DNA of 64,000 nt from UBA830 sp038146925 (GTDB taxonomy: Bacteria > Pseudomonadota > Alphaproteobacteria > MPNO01 > UBA830): contig JAYQSP010000011.1 in assembly GCA_038146925.1 (NCBI GenBank), positions 744,001 to 808,000 of the forward strand, written 5' to 3'. Position numbers and translations under genes: made by a program. Position 1 is the stretch's first letter. Every line of letters begins with the position of its first letter. Shown piece after piece: positions 1 through 7,666 of this stretch. The notes beneath the pieces are model-generated. The model made no database searches, was not told the origin of the DNA, and saw only the letters and a list, made by a program, of their open reading frames with translations.

Positions 1-704
1 CGATGACGCTATCGGGCATGAAGCCGTTCGTGACGCCGCGTGCGCTGGAGGTCAACGAACTCTCGGCGCTGGTGGAAACGTATCGCACAGCCGCCAAAAA
101 CGCTGATATGGCAGGCTTCGACGGGGTCGAGGTGCACGGTGCCAACGGATATCTGTTGGATCAGTTTACCCGGGATTCGACTAATAAACGGGATGACGCT
201 TATGGCGGATCGGTTGAAAACCGCTGCCGCCTGCCGCTGGAGATCACCGACGCCGTCGTAGATATCTGGGGCGCTGACCGGGTCGGGTACAGAATATCCC
301 CGTTCCAAACCTATAACGACATCGCCGACTCAGATCCTGACGCCACGTTCTCCTATCTGACGATGCAGCTAGCGAAGCGAAATCTTGTTTACCTGCACAT
401 GGTGGAAATGGGCGGAAACCAGGAAACGGGCGATTTTCTCTCCGGTCGTAACCCCCTATTTGCGAAACTGCGGGACCTGTGGCCGAACACCCTGATGACG
501 AACGGGGGCTATGATCGCGCGAAAGCGGACGCCGTGATCGGAGGCGGTCTAGCGGACATGGTATCGTTCGGTACGCCGTATCTTGCCAATCCGGATCTGG
601 CGGAGCGCCTGCACAGCGGTGCGGCCTATAACGAACCTGACCGGGCAACGTTCTATGGCGGCAACGCAAAGGGATATACCGATTACCCGTTTCTTGGCGA
701 CTGA
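1..704 (+). CDS. Old yellow enzyme family NADH:flavin oxidoreductase, C-terminal part
   Basis: This is the C-terminal part of an FMN-dependent alkene reductase of the old yellow enzyme/NemA family. The gene begins before the window, so about 233 of a usual 350-370 residues are visible. The HGAN motif near visible residues 45-48 supplies the His/Asn pair that binds the substrate carbonyl. It is followed by the family signature around RDDAYGGSVENR and by the GYRISP strand of the TIM barrel. Members reduce activated C=C bonds of enones, maleimides or nitro compounds. A maleylacetate reductase gene follows on the same strand, which fits a ring-degradation cluster. The family is clear; the substrate is unknown. 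Confidence 0.9.
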   Translation, partial: MTLSGMKPFVTPRALEVNELSALVETYRTAAKNADMAGFDGVEVHGANGYLLDQFTRDSTNKRDDAYGGSVENRCRLPLEITDAVVDIWGADRVGYRISPFQTYNDIADSDPDATFSYLTMQLAKRNLVYLHMVEMGGNQETGDFLSGRNPLFAKLRDLWPNTLMTNGGYDRAKADAVIGGGLADMVSFGTPYLANPDLAERLHSGAAYNEPDRATFYGGNAKGYTDYPFLGD

Positions 705-751
705 CTCCCGAAATCTGTCGGTGCGATAGCCGTCGCTAGGTCGTACAGAGA

Positions 752-1054
752 CTATCCGTTGCTGCGAAAAAAACGCGTCAGGATCATGTCGTCCCGGGCA
801 TCATTTTTGTACACGGGTCGCCGTCGATGAAAGACTGGACCCCCGCGTCGGCAGGCGCCTCGTTCAGTAACATCGAACCAATCATGGTTTCGCCGTCTTC
901 TGCCAGCGACGGACCCGACAGGGTGATATTGATCTCGCCTTCGTTTTGATAAGCGCAGTATCCATCCACAAATTTTCAGGATCTCGACCCACTCGGGTTT
1001 GTCCATGATGTACAGGCCGAAAAGCATTCGGTGGGTCCTGTTCTTGTAAGCCAT
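752..1054 (-). pseudogene. Decayed YciI-like (YCII domain) protein gene
   Basis: Pieces of a small YCII-domain protein are spread over two minus-strand frames. The first frame reads MLFGLYIMDKPEW from about 1027. The second reads a GPSLAEDGETMIGSMLL segment ending in DGDPC. The first frame then returns with DDMILTRFF. One switch back lies at a run of five T (five A on the coding strand) at 804-808. About 20-25 residues that normally follow the DKP motif are missing near 967. An intact member is about 95 residues long. Similarity is judged from remembered family features, not from an alignment. It fills the 435-base gap before the maleylacetate reductase gene. Confidence 0.6.
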
Positions 1055-1139
1055 GTCGATACGGGCTGGACGTAGGTTAAACAAATTTACCAAGACACGC
1101 GGCTTGTCTGGCGTTTATCCCGTCTATAAGACTCGCGCA

Positions 1140-2198
1140 ATGTTGGATTACGTGTACCAAGCTTTCGCCGCCCGAATTGTATTCGGACCGGGCAAAATAG
1201 CCCTGATTGGAGAGGAAGCTGACAGGCTCGAAGCGTCTTCGATCCTACTTGTTTGTACCAATTCCCAGAGAGCATTTGCCGATGCGGCGCCCGGAGCGCT
1301 GGGCGCGCGCGTTAAAGGCAGGATCGATGGAGCCGCCATGCATGTTCCGCGGGCAAACGTGGACGAGGCGGTTGCTCTTGCCAAAGACATCGGATGCGAC
1401 TGCATCATCGCCATCGGCGGTGGCTCGGCGATCGGCATCGCCAAGGCGGTCGCGCTCGAGACCGGACTGCCGATCATCGCCGTGCCGTCCACCTATGCCG
1501 GTTCCGAAATGACCGATATCTGGGGAATTTCGGAAGGAGAAGGTAAAACCACGGGCCGCAATCCCGTCGTAGTGCCCAAAACCGTGATCTACGATCCCGA
1601 TCTGACCAGGGGATTGCCGCCGAAGCTGGCCGGACCGAGCGCCATCAATGCCATGGCGCATTCGGTCGAGGCTCTTTATGCGCAGAACCGCAATCCCGTC
1701 CTGTCGCTGTTCGCCGAAGAAGGCATTCGCGGCCTGGCCAGCGGTTTGCCTGCGATCTGCGGCGGAGCCGCCGACGATGTCGCGCGGGCCAATGCCCTGC
1801 ATGGCGCTTTCCTTTGCGGCCTGGCGCTGGCGACCGCGACAATGGGGATCCATCACAAGCTGTGTCATGTGCTTGGCGGCTCGTTCGGCATGCCGCATGC
1901 CGAGACCCATACCGTGATCCTGCCCCACGCGACGAATTACAATAGAAACGCCGCGCCGGAGGCGATGACGGCAATCGCCCGGGCTCTCGGATCGGAGACC
2001 GCTGGCGGCGGACTGTTCGATTTCGCCAGAAGCATCGAGGCGCCTACCAGCCTGAAAGAACTGGGTTTCGAGGCGAAAAATCTCGACCGGGCGGCTGACA
2101 TTGCGACCGAATCCCCGTACTACAACCCGCGACCCGTTGACCGGGACAGCGTTAGGGAACTTCTCGAGAATGCGTTCCACGGTCGGAGACCTAACTAA
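1140..2198 (+). CDS. Maleylacetate reductase (iron-containing alcohol dehydrogenase family)
   Basis: This enzyme is predicted to reduce maleylacetate to 3-oxoadipate with NAD(P)H, the step that feeds hydroxyquinol or chlorocatechol ring cleavage into central metabolism. The start at 1140 gives 352 residues, the usual length; an earlier in-frame start at 1053 would add 29 unmatched residues. The dinucleotide-binding GGGS lies at 93-96 and PSTYAGSEMT at 116-125. The helical C-terminal domain carries HHKLCH at 238-243 plus His253 and His257 in the metal-ligand region. The gene leads a same-strand run with the OsmC, isochorismatase, dioxygenase beta and SDR genes. A general FeADH is the alternative, but the TYAGSEMT and HHKLCH blocks favour MacA. 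Confidence 0.88.
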   Translation: MLDYVYQAFAARIVFGPGKIALIGEEADRLEASSILLVCTNSQRAFADAAPGALGARVKGRIDGAAMHVPRANVDEAVALAKDIGCDCIIAIGGGSAIGIAKAVALETGLPIIAVPSTYAGSEMTDIWGISEGEGKTTGRNPVVVPKTVIYDPDLTRGLPPKLAGPSAINAMAHSVEALYAQNRNPVLSLFAEEGIRGLASGLPAICGGAADDVARANALHGAFLCGLALATATMGIHHKLCHVLGGSFGMPHAETHTVILPHATNYNRNAAPEAMTAIARALGSETAGGGLFDFARSIEAPTSLKELGFEAKNLDRAADIATESPYYNPRPVDRDSVRELLENAFHGRRPN

Positions 2199-2229
2199 AT
2201 CAAAGCGATAATTCGCAACAAGAGAGAGA

Positions 2230-2694
2230 ATGATGGCCGAAGAAAAAGTGAAAACCGAAGTGACGATGAAGATGTCGGCCACGTGTCCGCATCATTCCCG
2301 CGCCGATGTCAGCGTCCGCGACCTGGAAAACGTGATCGACGAACCGACCGAACGCGGCGGCACGAACCTGGGCATGACGCCGACAGAGACGATGGTCGCC
2401 GCCCTGATCGGCTGCACCAACGTGATCACGAACAAGATTGTTCACAGCTACGACATGAAAATCGACGCGATGGATATTGATGTCGAGGCCCAGTTCGACC
2501 GGCGTGGCGTGACGCTCCAGGACGAGGTTCAGGTGCCGTTTCCGTCGATGACGCTCAACATCAACATCAAATCGCCCAACGATGCGTCGGAATTCGACAA
2601 GGTGAAGGAAGATCTCCAGAAATTCTGTCCGATCGCGAAGGTCATTCGCGAATCCGGGACGGAGATCATTGAAAACTGGAACATTTCCGCCTGA
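2230..2694 (+). CDS. OsmC family protein
   Basis: This is a 153-154 residue OsmC/Ohr-superfamily protein. Family members are small dimeric thiol-dependent peroxidases or related proteins. Two conserved cysteines are present: Cys62 in AALIGCTN and Cys133 in the CPIAKVI block near the C-terminus, as expected for the reactive pair. Starts at 2230 or 2233 are both possible; an AGAGAG ribosome site lies just upstream. It lies 31 bases after the maleylacetate reductase and is probably co-transcribed with it. In a catabolic cluster it may deal with peroxides or reactive acyl intermediates, which is inference. OsmC and Ohr subtypes cannot be separated with confidence here. Confidence 0.9.
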   Translation: MMAEEKVKTEVTMKMSATCPHHSRADVSVRDLENVIDEPTERGGTNLGMTPTETMVAALIGCTNVITNKIVHSYDMKIDAMDIDVEAQFDRRGVTLQDEVQVPFPSMTLNINIKSPNDASEFDKVKEDLQKFCPIAKVIRESGTEIIENWNISA

Positions 2695-2833
2695 TTCAGC
2701 GCGTTCCCGTTTGCAGTGATCATGCTGCTGGCCATTATTGCCTGGCCGGAACTCAGCCTCGCGTTGCTATAGATAAACGCCGCGTTTATCTTTTGTCCTC
2801 CGCCCAACCGGGCAGACGGAGAAACGAAGACGC

Positions 2834-3529
2834 ATGGTTCACCAGGTCACGGTCCGGCAGGAAATTATCGACCGCGTGCTCGCGCGACGCGGGCGTCATC
2901 ATCTTTATGACTCCCTCGATCCGGAGACAACGGCGTTTGTCGTCATAGATATGCAGAACATGTTCTGCGAGCCGGGTGCGCCCGCTGAAGTTCCGGCTTC
3001 CCGGGGGATCTGCGAGCCGATCAACCGGTTGGCTGCGGAACTCCGCGAACTTGGCGGTTTGGTTGTCTGGATAACCAGCGCCACGATGACCGCCAATGGC
3101 AAAAGCGACTGGGAACACTTCATCCGGAATTTCGTTTCCGAAGACGTCCAGGAACGCACCATCGAAGCACTTAAACCCGGCGGGCACGGCGAGCAGATCT
3201 GGCGGGACCTGGAGGTCGCGGAGGGCGATCTTGTCGTCCGCAAGAACAGATATTCATGCCTGACACCGGGGTCGTCCATGCTGCAGAGCGTTTTGTCCAG
3301 CCATGGTATCCGCAACGTATTGATCGGCGGCACCAAGACCAATATCTGCTGCGAAAGCACCACCCGCGATGCCATGATGCTGGATTACAACGTCGTAATG
3401 GTCGAAGACTGCAACGCGGCGCTGTCCGACGAGGAGCACCGCTCGGCGCTGGAGAACGTGCTTCAGCAGTTCGGTGATGTAATGACGGTGGACGAAGTGA
3501 CCGCGGTGCTCAGAAACCGAGAGAACTGA
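2834..3529 (+). CDS. Isochorismatase-family cysteine hydrolase
   Basis: This is a 231-residue cysteine hydrolase with the complete isochorismatase-like triad: Asp39 (VVIDMQNMF), Lys137 (VVRKNRYS) and Cys172 in the GGTKTNICCEST block. Family members hydrolyse amides or enol ethers, for example maleamate, N-carbamoylsarcosine, ureidoacrylate or isochorismate. The protein carries an N-terminal extension of about 30 residues before the first core strand. Its neighbours (maleylacetate reductase, dioxygenase beta subunit, SDR, alpha/beta hydrolase) make an amidase step in ring degradation plausible, for example a maleamate-type intermediate. The gene lies five bases before the dioxygenase beta gene, so translation may be coupled. 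Substrate unassigned. Confidence 0.9.
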   Translation: MVHQVTVRQEIIDRVLARRGRHHLYDSLDPETTAFVVIDMQNMFCEPGAPAEVPASRGICEPINRLAAELRELGGLVVWITSATMTANGKSDWEHFIRNFVSEDVQERTIEALKPGGHGEQIWRDLEVAEGDLVVRKNRYSCLTPGSSMLQSVLSSHGIRNVLIGGTKTNICCESTTRDAMMLDYNVVMVEDCNAALSDEEHRSALENVLQQFGDVMTVDEVTAVLRNREN

Positions 3530-3534
3530 CGGCC

Positions 3535-4017
3535 ATGCATCTCGATCCCTCATTTGTAAGACAGGTGGAAGTCTTTCTCTTCCATGAAGCCCGTTTGCTG
3601 GACGAGCGTCGCTTCGAAGACTGGATGGCGCTGTTCGCCGAGGACGGTATCTACTGGATTCCCGCCACGCCCGGCCAACAAGACCCGCTGGGCGAGGTGT
3701 CGATCGCCTACGAGGACCGTCAGCTGATCGATGTCCGAGTGCGGCGGCTGAGGCATCCCGAGAATTACGCAGACCAGCCCCAGGTCCGCACCCGCCGCGT
3801 TCTTGGCAACGTGATGATCGATTCCGCCGACGACGCTTCCGTCGTCGTTCGGTCCAACTTCACACTGGCGGACTTCCAGGGGGACGAACAGCGTATTTTT
3901 CTTGGCGAATACGTTCACACGTTGCGACCCAGCGGCGAGGGTTATGAGATCGTGCAGAAGCGGGTTAATCTGCTGAACTGCGATGCGCCCATGGGCGGTA
4001 TCGTAGTCCCGTTCTGA
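3535..4017 (+). CDS. Aromatic-ring-hydroxylating dioxygenase beta subunit
   Basis: This 160-residue protein is a small (beta) subunit of a Rieske aromatic-ring dioxygenase, with an NTF2/SnoaL-like cone fold. Typical features are the N-terminal FLFHEARLLDERRFEDW helix, the FAEDGIYWIPATP turn, the RTRRVLGNV strand and a C-terminal KRVNLLN strand. Beta subunits normally pair with a large alpha subunit encoded next to them, but no such alpha gene adjoins it. The only Rieske alpha protein in the window (13632-14702) belongs to the VanA class, which usually works without beta subunits. The stop overlaps the next start by one base (TGATG), indicating translational coupling to the SDR. Confidence 0.88.
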   Translation: MHLDPSFVRQVEVFLFHEARLLDERRFEDWMALFAEDGIYWIPATPGQQDPLGEVSIAYEDRQLIDVRVRRLRHPENYADQPQVRTRRVLGNVMIDSADDASVVVRSNFTLADFQGDEQRIFLGEYVHTLRPSGEGYEIVQKRVNLLNCDAPMGGIVVPF

Positions 4018-4745
4018 TGACGGATCGGGGGGCGGCCATCGTAATCGGCGCCGGCGATGCGCTGGGCGGGGCGATCGCAAGGCGGTTTGCCAAAGGCGGG
4101 CTGGTGGCCGTGCCGTCGAGGCGCAAGATAAAGCCGCTCGGCGAACTGGTGGCGCAAATCGAAGCTCAAGGCGGAGAGGCCAAGGGCATTACCTGCGACG
4201 CACGGGACGAAGACGCAGTGATCGCACTGTTCGAGCGTGTTGAGGAGGAGATCGGGACGGTTGAGGCCTTGGTATTCAACACCGGCGCGCAGCATCGATC
4301 GTCGATTCTGGAGATGACCACGCGCATATACCGTCAGGTCTGGGAAAGCGCGGCCCTGGCAGGCTTCATTACTGGGCGCGAGGCGGCGCGGAGGATGGCG
4401 TCGCGGGGCAGAGGCACGATCATCTTTACCGGCGCGACTGCCAGTGTGCGCGGCGGCGCCAATTTCGCGTCGTTCGCTAGCGCCAAACACGCGCTGCGGG
4501 CGTTGGCCCAATCCATGGCACGCGAACTCGGGCCGATGGGGGTTCATGTCGGCCATATAATTGTCGACGGTATGATCGATTCCCAAGCCGTCAGAAAGAA
4601 ATTCCCGGAGGAAACGGATGCGCTGCCGGACGGTGGTATGCTGAATCCGGACCATATTGCGGAGGCTTATTGGGCGATGCACACGCAACCCAAGGACGCT
4701 TGGACGTTCGAAATAGATATCCGCCCGTCGGTAGAGCGCTGGTAG
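4017..4745 (+). CDS. Short-chain dehydrogenase-like protein with Phe in place of catalytic Tyr
   Basis: This is a 242-residue SDR-superfamily protein. The nucleotide-binding loop reads IGAGDALGG (10-18) instead of TGxxxGIG, and the usual NNAG reads NTGA (88-91). Ser143 is present. The catalytic YxxxK motif is FASAK (Phe153, Lys157), so the hydroxyl that normally transfers the proton is absent. The block that follows, LRALAQSMARELGPMGVHV, is typical of a clade that I recall also having Phe there, so this is probably a lineage trait and not damage. It may be a non-classical reductase, a binding protein or an isomerase-like enzyme. It is translationally coupled to the dioxygenase beta gene upstream. 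Confidence 0.85.
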   Translation: MTDRGAAIVIGAGDALGGAIARRFAKGGLVAVPSRRKIKPLGELVAQIEAQGGEAKGITCDARDEDAVIALFERVEEEIGTVEALVFNTGAQHRSSILEMTTRIYRQVWESAALAGFITGREAARRMASRGRGTIIFTGATASVRGGANFASFASAKHALRALAQSMARELGPMGVHVGHIIVDGMIDSQAVRKKFPEETDALPDGGMLNPDHIAEAYWAMHTQPKDAWTFEIDIRPSVERW

Positions 4746-4753
4746 CCCGCATA

Positions 4754-5566
4754 TCAGCCGTTGATGAACTCGCCCACGATGTCCGCAATTCCGGTCGGTG
4801 CCTCGACGATCAGGCTGTGGCCGCAGCCGTAAATGACCTCCAGCCGAGCCTGCCGGAGGCCATCGCAGTAAGCGTCGGCGTGCTGACGCGGCACCATGCT
4901 GTCGTTCTCCCCCCATAAAATAAGCGCCGGTCCGCCGTAACGGTCCAGACGTTGGCGCAGGCGCGGGTTGTAGAGGTAGGGCGGTTTGAAGCCGATGAGG
5001 CTGGCGAAGCGGAATACCCGGTATTTTCCCATTTCCCGCTCGATCTTGTCCTTGGCATCGGGAATCATTTCCAGGCCCGCTTCCGATCTCGGCCCCGCGA
5101 AAAGCAGATTGCGCAGCCCGTCGAAGCGGACACCATCGTCCGGCTGCGCAAACCAGAAGACATCCCCGATAGGATGGCCCGGGACGTGAAGGCCCGTCGG
5201 GCCGATCAGGGCCAGCCTGTCGATGCGTTCGGGATGCCTGACGGCGATCTCCGCAGCGATCCATCCGCCGAGGCTGCTGCCTGCAAGTGTGAAGGTATCA
5301 AGCTCCAGAGCATCGAAAACCCGGAGGTAGTGAAAGACGACGTCGTCCATTGATTCTAGGGTTTCGTCTTCTTCCGTTCGCGCGCATCCTGGATGCGCCG
5401 GCGCGATCACGTTGCATGTCTCGGCGAGTGCCCGGTGAAACGCCATCGGTTCGGTTTCGATCCCGTGCAGGTCGGCGATACCATGGAGATAGACGACCTG
5501 CTTGCCGTCGCCCAGGCTTTCGACCCACACGTCAGAGCCTGCTGCGTGTATCAGCGCGCCGGTCAT
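4754..5566 (-). CDS. Alpha/beta hydrolase
   Basis: This 270-residue alpha/beta-hydrolase-fold enzyme has a full catalytic set: nucleophile Ser98 in GSSLG (96-100), Asp222 in GENDSMVP and His250 in CGHSLIVEAP, with the oxyanion strand at YLHGIAD. The overall pattern resembles C-C bond hydrolases of meta-cleavage products and N-formylmaleamate deformylase, both from ring-degradation pathways. It follows the flavin monooxygenase gene with a four-base ATGA overlap at 5563-5566, so the two are translationally coupled. It ends nine bases from the convergent SDR gene. No signal peptide is seen, so it is presumably cytoplasmic. Substrate not determined. Confidence 0.88.
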   Translation of the reverse strand: MTGALIHAAGSDVWVESLGDGKQVVYLHGIADLHGIETEPMAFHRALAETCNVIAPAHPGCARTEEDETLESMDDVVFHYLRVFDALELDTFTLAGSSLGGWIAAEIAVRHPERIDRLALIGPTGLHVPGHPIGDVFWFAQPDDGVRFDGLRNLLFAGPRSEAGLEMIPDAKDKIEREMGKYRVFRFASLIGFKPPYLYNPRLRQRLDRYGGPALILWGENDSMVPRQHADAYCDGLRQARLEVIYGCGHSLIVEAPTGIADIVGEFING

Positions 5567-6798
5567 TGCGCTGGCTCCATTCGTTCCATTTCCGGAAAAT
5601 CGCGGGCGAAGACGTCCTTTGATTCCGCTCGCAGCGCAGGCGCCACCCGCTCCGCGAACAACCGCATACTCTTACGCGCCAGCTCGTCGCTCATGTTTCC
5701 GAAATGGAACTGGATCAGCAGGTTGCCGGTTTGTGCCAGTTCGACCAGCGCGATCAGCTTCTCGCGGACCGTCTCCGGGCTGCCAACTATAATCGAGGCG
5801 CGGCGGTCTAAGTCTTCCCAGTCCCTGGTGTCCCCCAGCTGATCGGCGCCGAATTGCCAGTTTTCCAGAAAGCCGCGCCAGCTTTCGGGGCTTGTTGACG
5901 GTACACCCGGCCCCCAGGTCAGGGTGCGGCCTTTGGTCCGCAGATGTCCTTTCAGGCAATTCCGCAAGAAATACCAGATGCTTTCCCGGCTTTCGATTTT
6001 CGCCTGTTCGTCGGTTTCGGAAACGTATACCGACAGCAAGATGCCGAAATCGAACGGCGTGTAGCTGCGGTCGTACTTAGCCATCGTTGCGGCATAAGCC
6101 TCAGCCGCTTGCCGCGTCTGGTCGCCATGGCTGCGCGACGACAAAAAATAGGCGTAACCTCGCTGTGCGGCATTTTCCATGGTTTCGCGCGACCGAGCGC
6201 CGGGTACCCACACCGGTGGATGCGGCGTCTGCTCTGGCCGCGGCCAGGCATTGACGTACCGCAGTGGATATTCCGGTCCTTCGTGGACGAACGGTCCGTC
6301 GTCTGTCCAGGTCTTGACGATAAGGTCGATCGCTTCCCAAAACTGACGTCGCGCACGGGGTGAGGGCACATCGTAATTGAACGCTTCGGGGCCGCCGCCG
6401 ACCGCGAATCCGGCGATGAGCCGCCCACCAGACATGCAATCCAGCATCGCGTATTCCTCCGCAATCCGCAGGGGATTCAAGTGCATGGGCAGAATGTTAC
6501 CGAGCACGACGATCTTGCCGTTTTTCGTCCGCTGGCTCAGCGCCGCGGCGATCATGTTGGGGGACGGCATCAGGCCATAAATGTTCTGGTGGTGCTCGTT
6601 CAGCACCATCCCGTCGAAGCCTAGCTCGTCGGCGTAGACAAGCTGGTCGATATATTCCTGGTAAAGTCCTTTAGCTTTTTCCCGGTTCCACAGGGAGTTG
6701 GGGACCGTGACCCAGCCGGTATCGTATTTCTCGTCAAAGTCTTCCGGCAGATACGGGTAGGCCATGAAATGCCAGCAGAACAGCTTGACCGGATGCAT
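5563..6798 (-). CDS. LLM-class flavin-dependent oxidoreductase
   Basis: This is a luciferase-like (bacterial luciferase/F420 superfamily) monooxygenase or reductase of 411 residues from the ATG at 6798; a TTG nine codons upstream is the alternative start. Features are the FDGMVLNEHHQ segment near the N-terminus, the CMSGGRLIAGFAVGGG loop and the GSPETVREKL motif towards the end, all common to flavin-dependent members of this fold. Related enzymes need a separate flavin reductase and oxidise alkanes, aldehydes, alkanesulfonates or heterocycles. It is coupled to the alpha/beta hydrolase by an ATGA overlap and diverges from the VOC gene, so 6799-6862 is the likely bidirectional promoter region. 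Confidence 0.88.
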   Translation of the reverse strand: MHPVKLFCWHFMAYPYLPEDFDEKYDTGWVTVPNSLWNREKAKGLYQEYIDQLVYADELGFDGMVLNEHHQNIYGLMPSPNMIAAALSQRTKNGKIVVLGNILPMHLNPLRIAEEYAMLDCMSGGRLIAGFAVGGGPEAFNYDVPSPRARRQFWEAIDLIVKTWTDDGPFVHEGPEYPLRYVNAWPRPEQTPHPPVWVPGARSRETMENAAQRGYAYFLSSRSHGDQTRQAAEAYAATMAKYDRSYTPFDFGILLSVYVSETDEQAKIESRESIWYFLRNCLKGHLRTKGRTLTWGPGVPSTSPESWRGFLENWQFGADQLGDTRDWEDLDRRASIIVGSPETVREKLIALVELAQTGNLLIQFHFGNMSDELARKSMRLFAERVAPALRAESKDVFARDFPEMERMEPAQ

Positions 6799-6862
6799 GC
6801 GAACGCCTTTTGGTTGTTTCGGCAAATATCATACAATGGCCGACGGGCAGGGAGGAAACCCC

Positions 6863-7309
6863 ATGATCGAAACAAAAGGCATCGTCCATTTCACAATCTC
6901 CGTCACCGACCCGGAGGCGAGCGAGAAATTTTATCGCGAAGTGCTGGGATTGGAGACAGTGCAAATCATTCCCCCGGTCGGGATGGTGTTCATGCGGTCA
7001 GGCGGCGATTTTGTCATTCTGACGAGAAGTAAGACGCCTGTGGATCCCAATCCCGGCGATGAATTCTTCGTCCACCACGCGTTCCGCGTCGATGTCGACA
7101 AATACGAAGAAGCGAAGCAGCACCTGGCGGATCACGGTGTCAACATAATCTTCGAGGAAGAGCGCCACGAGGGCGTGTTCCACGGGAAACAGTGCTACTT
7201 TCATGATCCAGACCGAAACGTGCTGGAAATCATCGGGCTGGAAAAAATCGGTGACGGCTTCGCGCCAGAAAAATTAGCAGACGGTTTCTCGCCGTTTTCA
7301 GAAAATTAG
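6863..7309 (+). CDS. VOC (glyoxalase/extradiol dioxygenase) family protein
   Basis: This 148-residue single-module VOC protein begins at the ATG at 6863, which follows a strong GGAGG ribosome site at 6851-6855. An ATG further up (6836) would lack this site. The HFTISVTDPEASEKFYREVLGL opening and the HDPDRNVLEIIG ending are classical VOC hallmarks. The His near residue 8 and the Glu of the LEIIG strand are the usual metal ligands. Roles in the superfamily include glyoxalase, extradiol ring cleavage and fosfomycin-type resistance, and one module cannot be assigned further. Its position next to a flavin monooxygenase hints at ring cleavage, but this is inference. Confidence 0.87.
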   Translation: MIETKGIVHFTISVTDPEASEKFYREVLGLETVQIIPPVGMVFMRSGGDFVILTRSKTPVDPNPGDEFFVHHAFRVDVDKYEEAKQHLADHGVNIIFEEERHEGVFHGKQCYFHDPDRNVLEIIGLEKIGDGFAPEKLADGFSPFSEN

Positions 7310-7362
7310 ACTAGGCCAAGCTGACGTTCTTCTTAGAATAGCCATTATACTATATCGTAATA

Positions 7363-7653
7363 ATGCTTGGGCACACCAATGATGGGCGATTTGCGGAAGG
7401 TTGCGCAGGCGAGGATGCGGTCGGAAAGACTTATCGCATCTCTTATCCGCGAGATGGCAAGGTGCTCCTAGCCCGGTCTGGCAAAACCGAGCCCGGTCAG
7501 TGGTATGTTTACAGGCTCCGACATTATGGTGTGACATAACCATCCGAGTTGGGAGGCACCAATAAATGTACCGGGGTCGAAGTCATCGACAAACTGACTA
7601 TCCTGCGCGGCAAAATCACGACCACGAGAGCCATACTGACATTTAAGGACTGA
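7363..7653 (+). pseudogene. Possible SnoaL/NTF2-like gene remnant with an in-frame stop
   Basis: The 357-base gap 7310-7666 has no intact gene. One plus-strand frame reads 58 codons from the ATG at 7363 to a TAA at 7537-7539. It then continues in the same frame for 37 more codons to a TGA at 7651-7653. The part after the stop, with TGVEVIDKLTILRGKIT, resembles the last strands of SnoaL/NTF2-like proteins. The part before it contains DAVGKTYRISYPRDGKV. Together they could be the C-terminal half of such a gene after loss of its start and gain of a stop. The resemblance is weak and the call tentative; it could also be plain spacer. Confidence 0.3.
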
Positions 7654-7666
7654 CAGCCTTATAATA

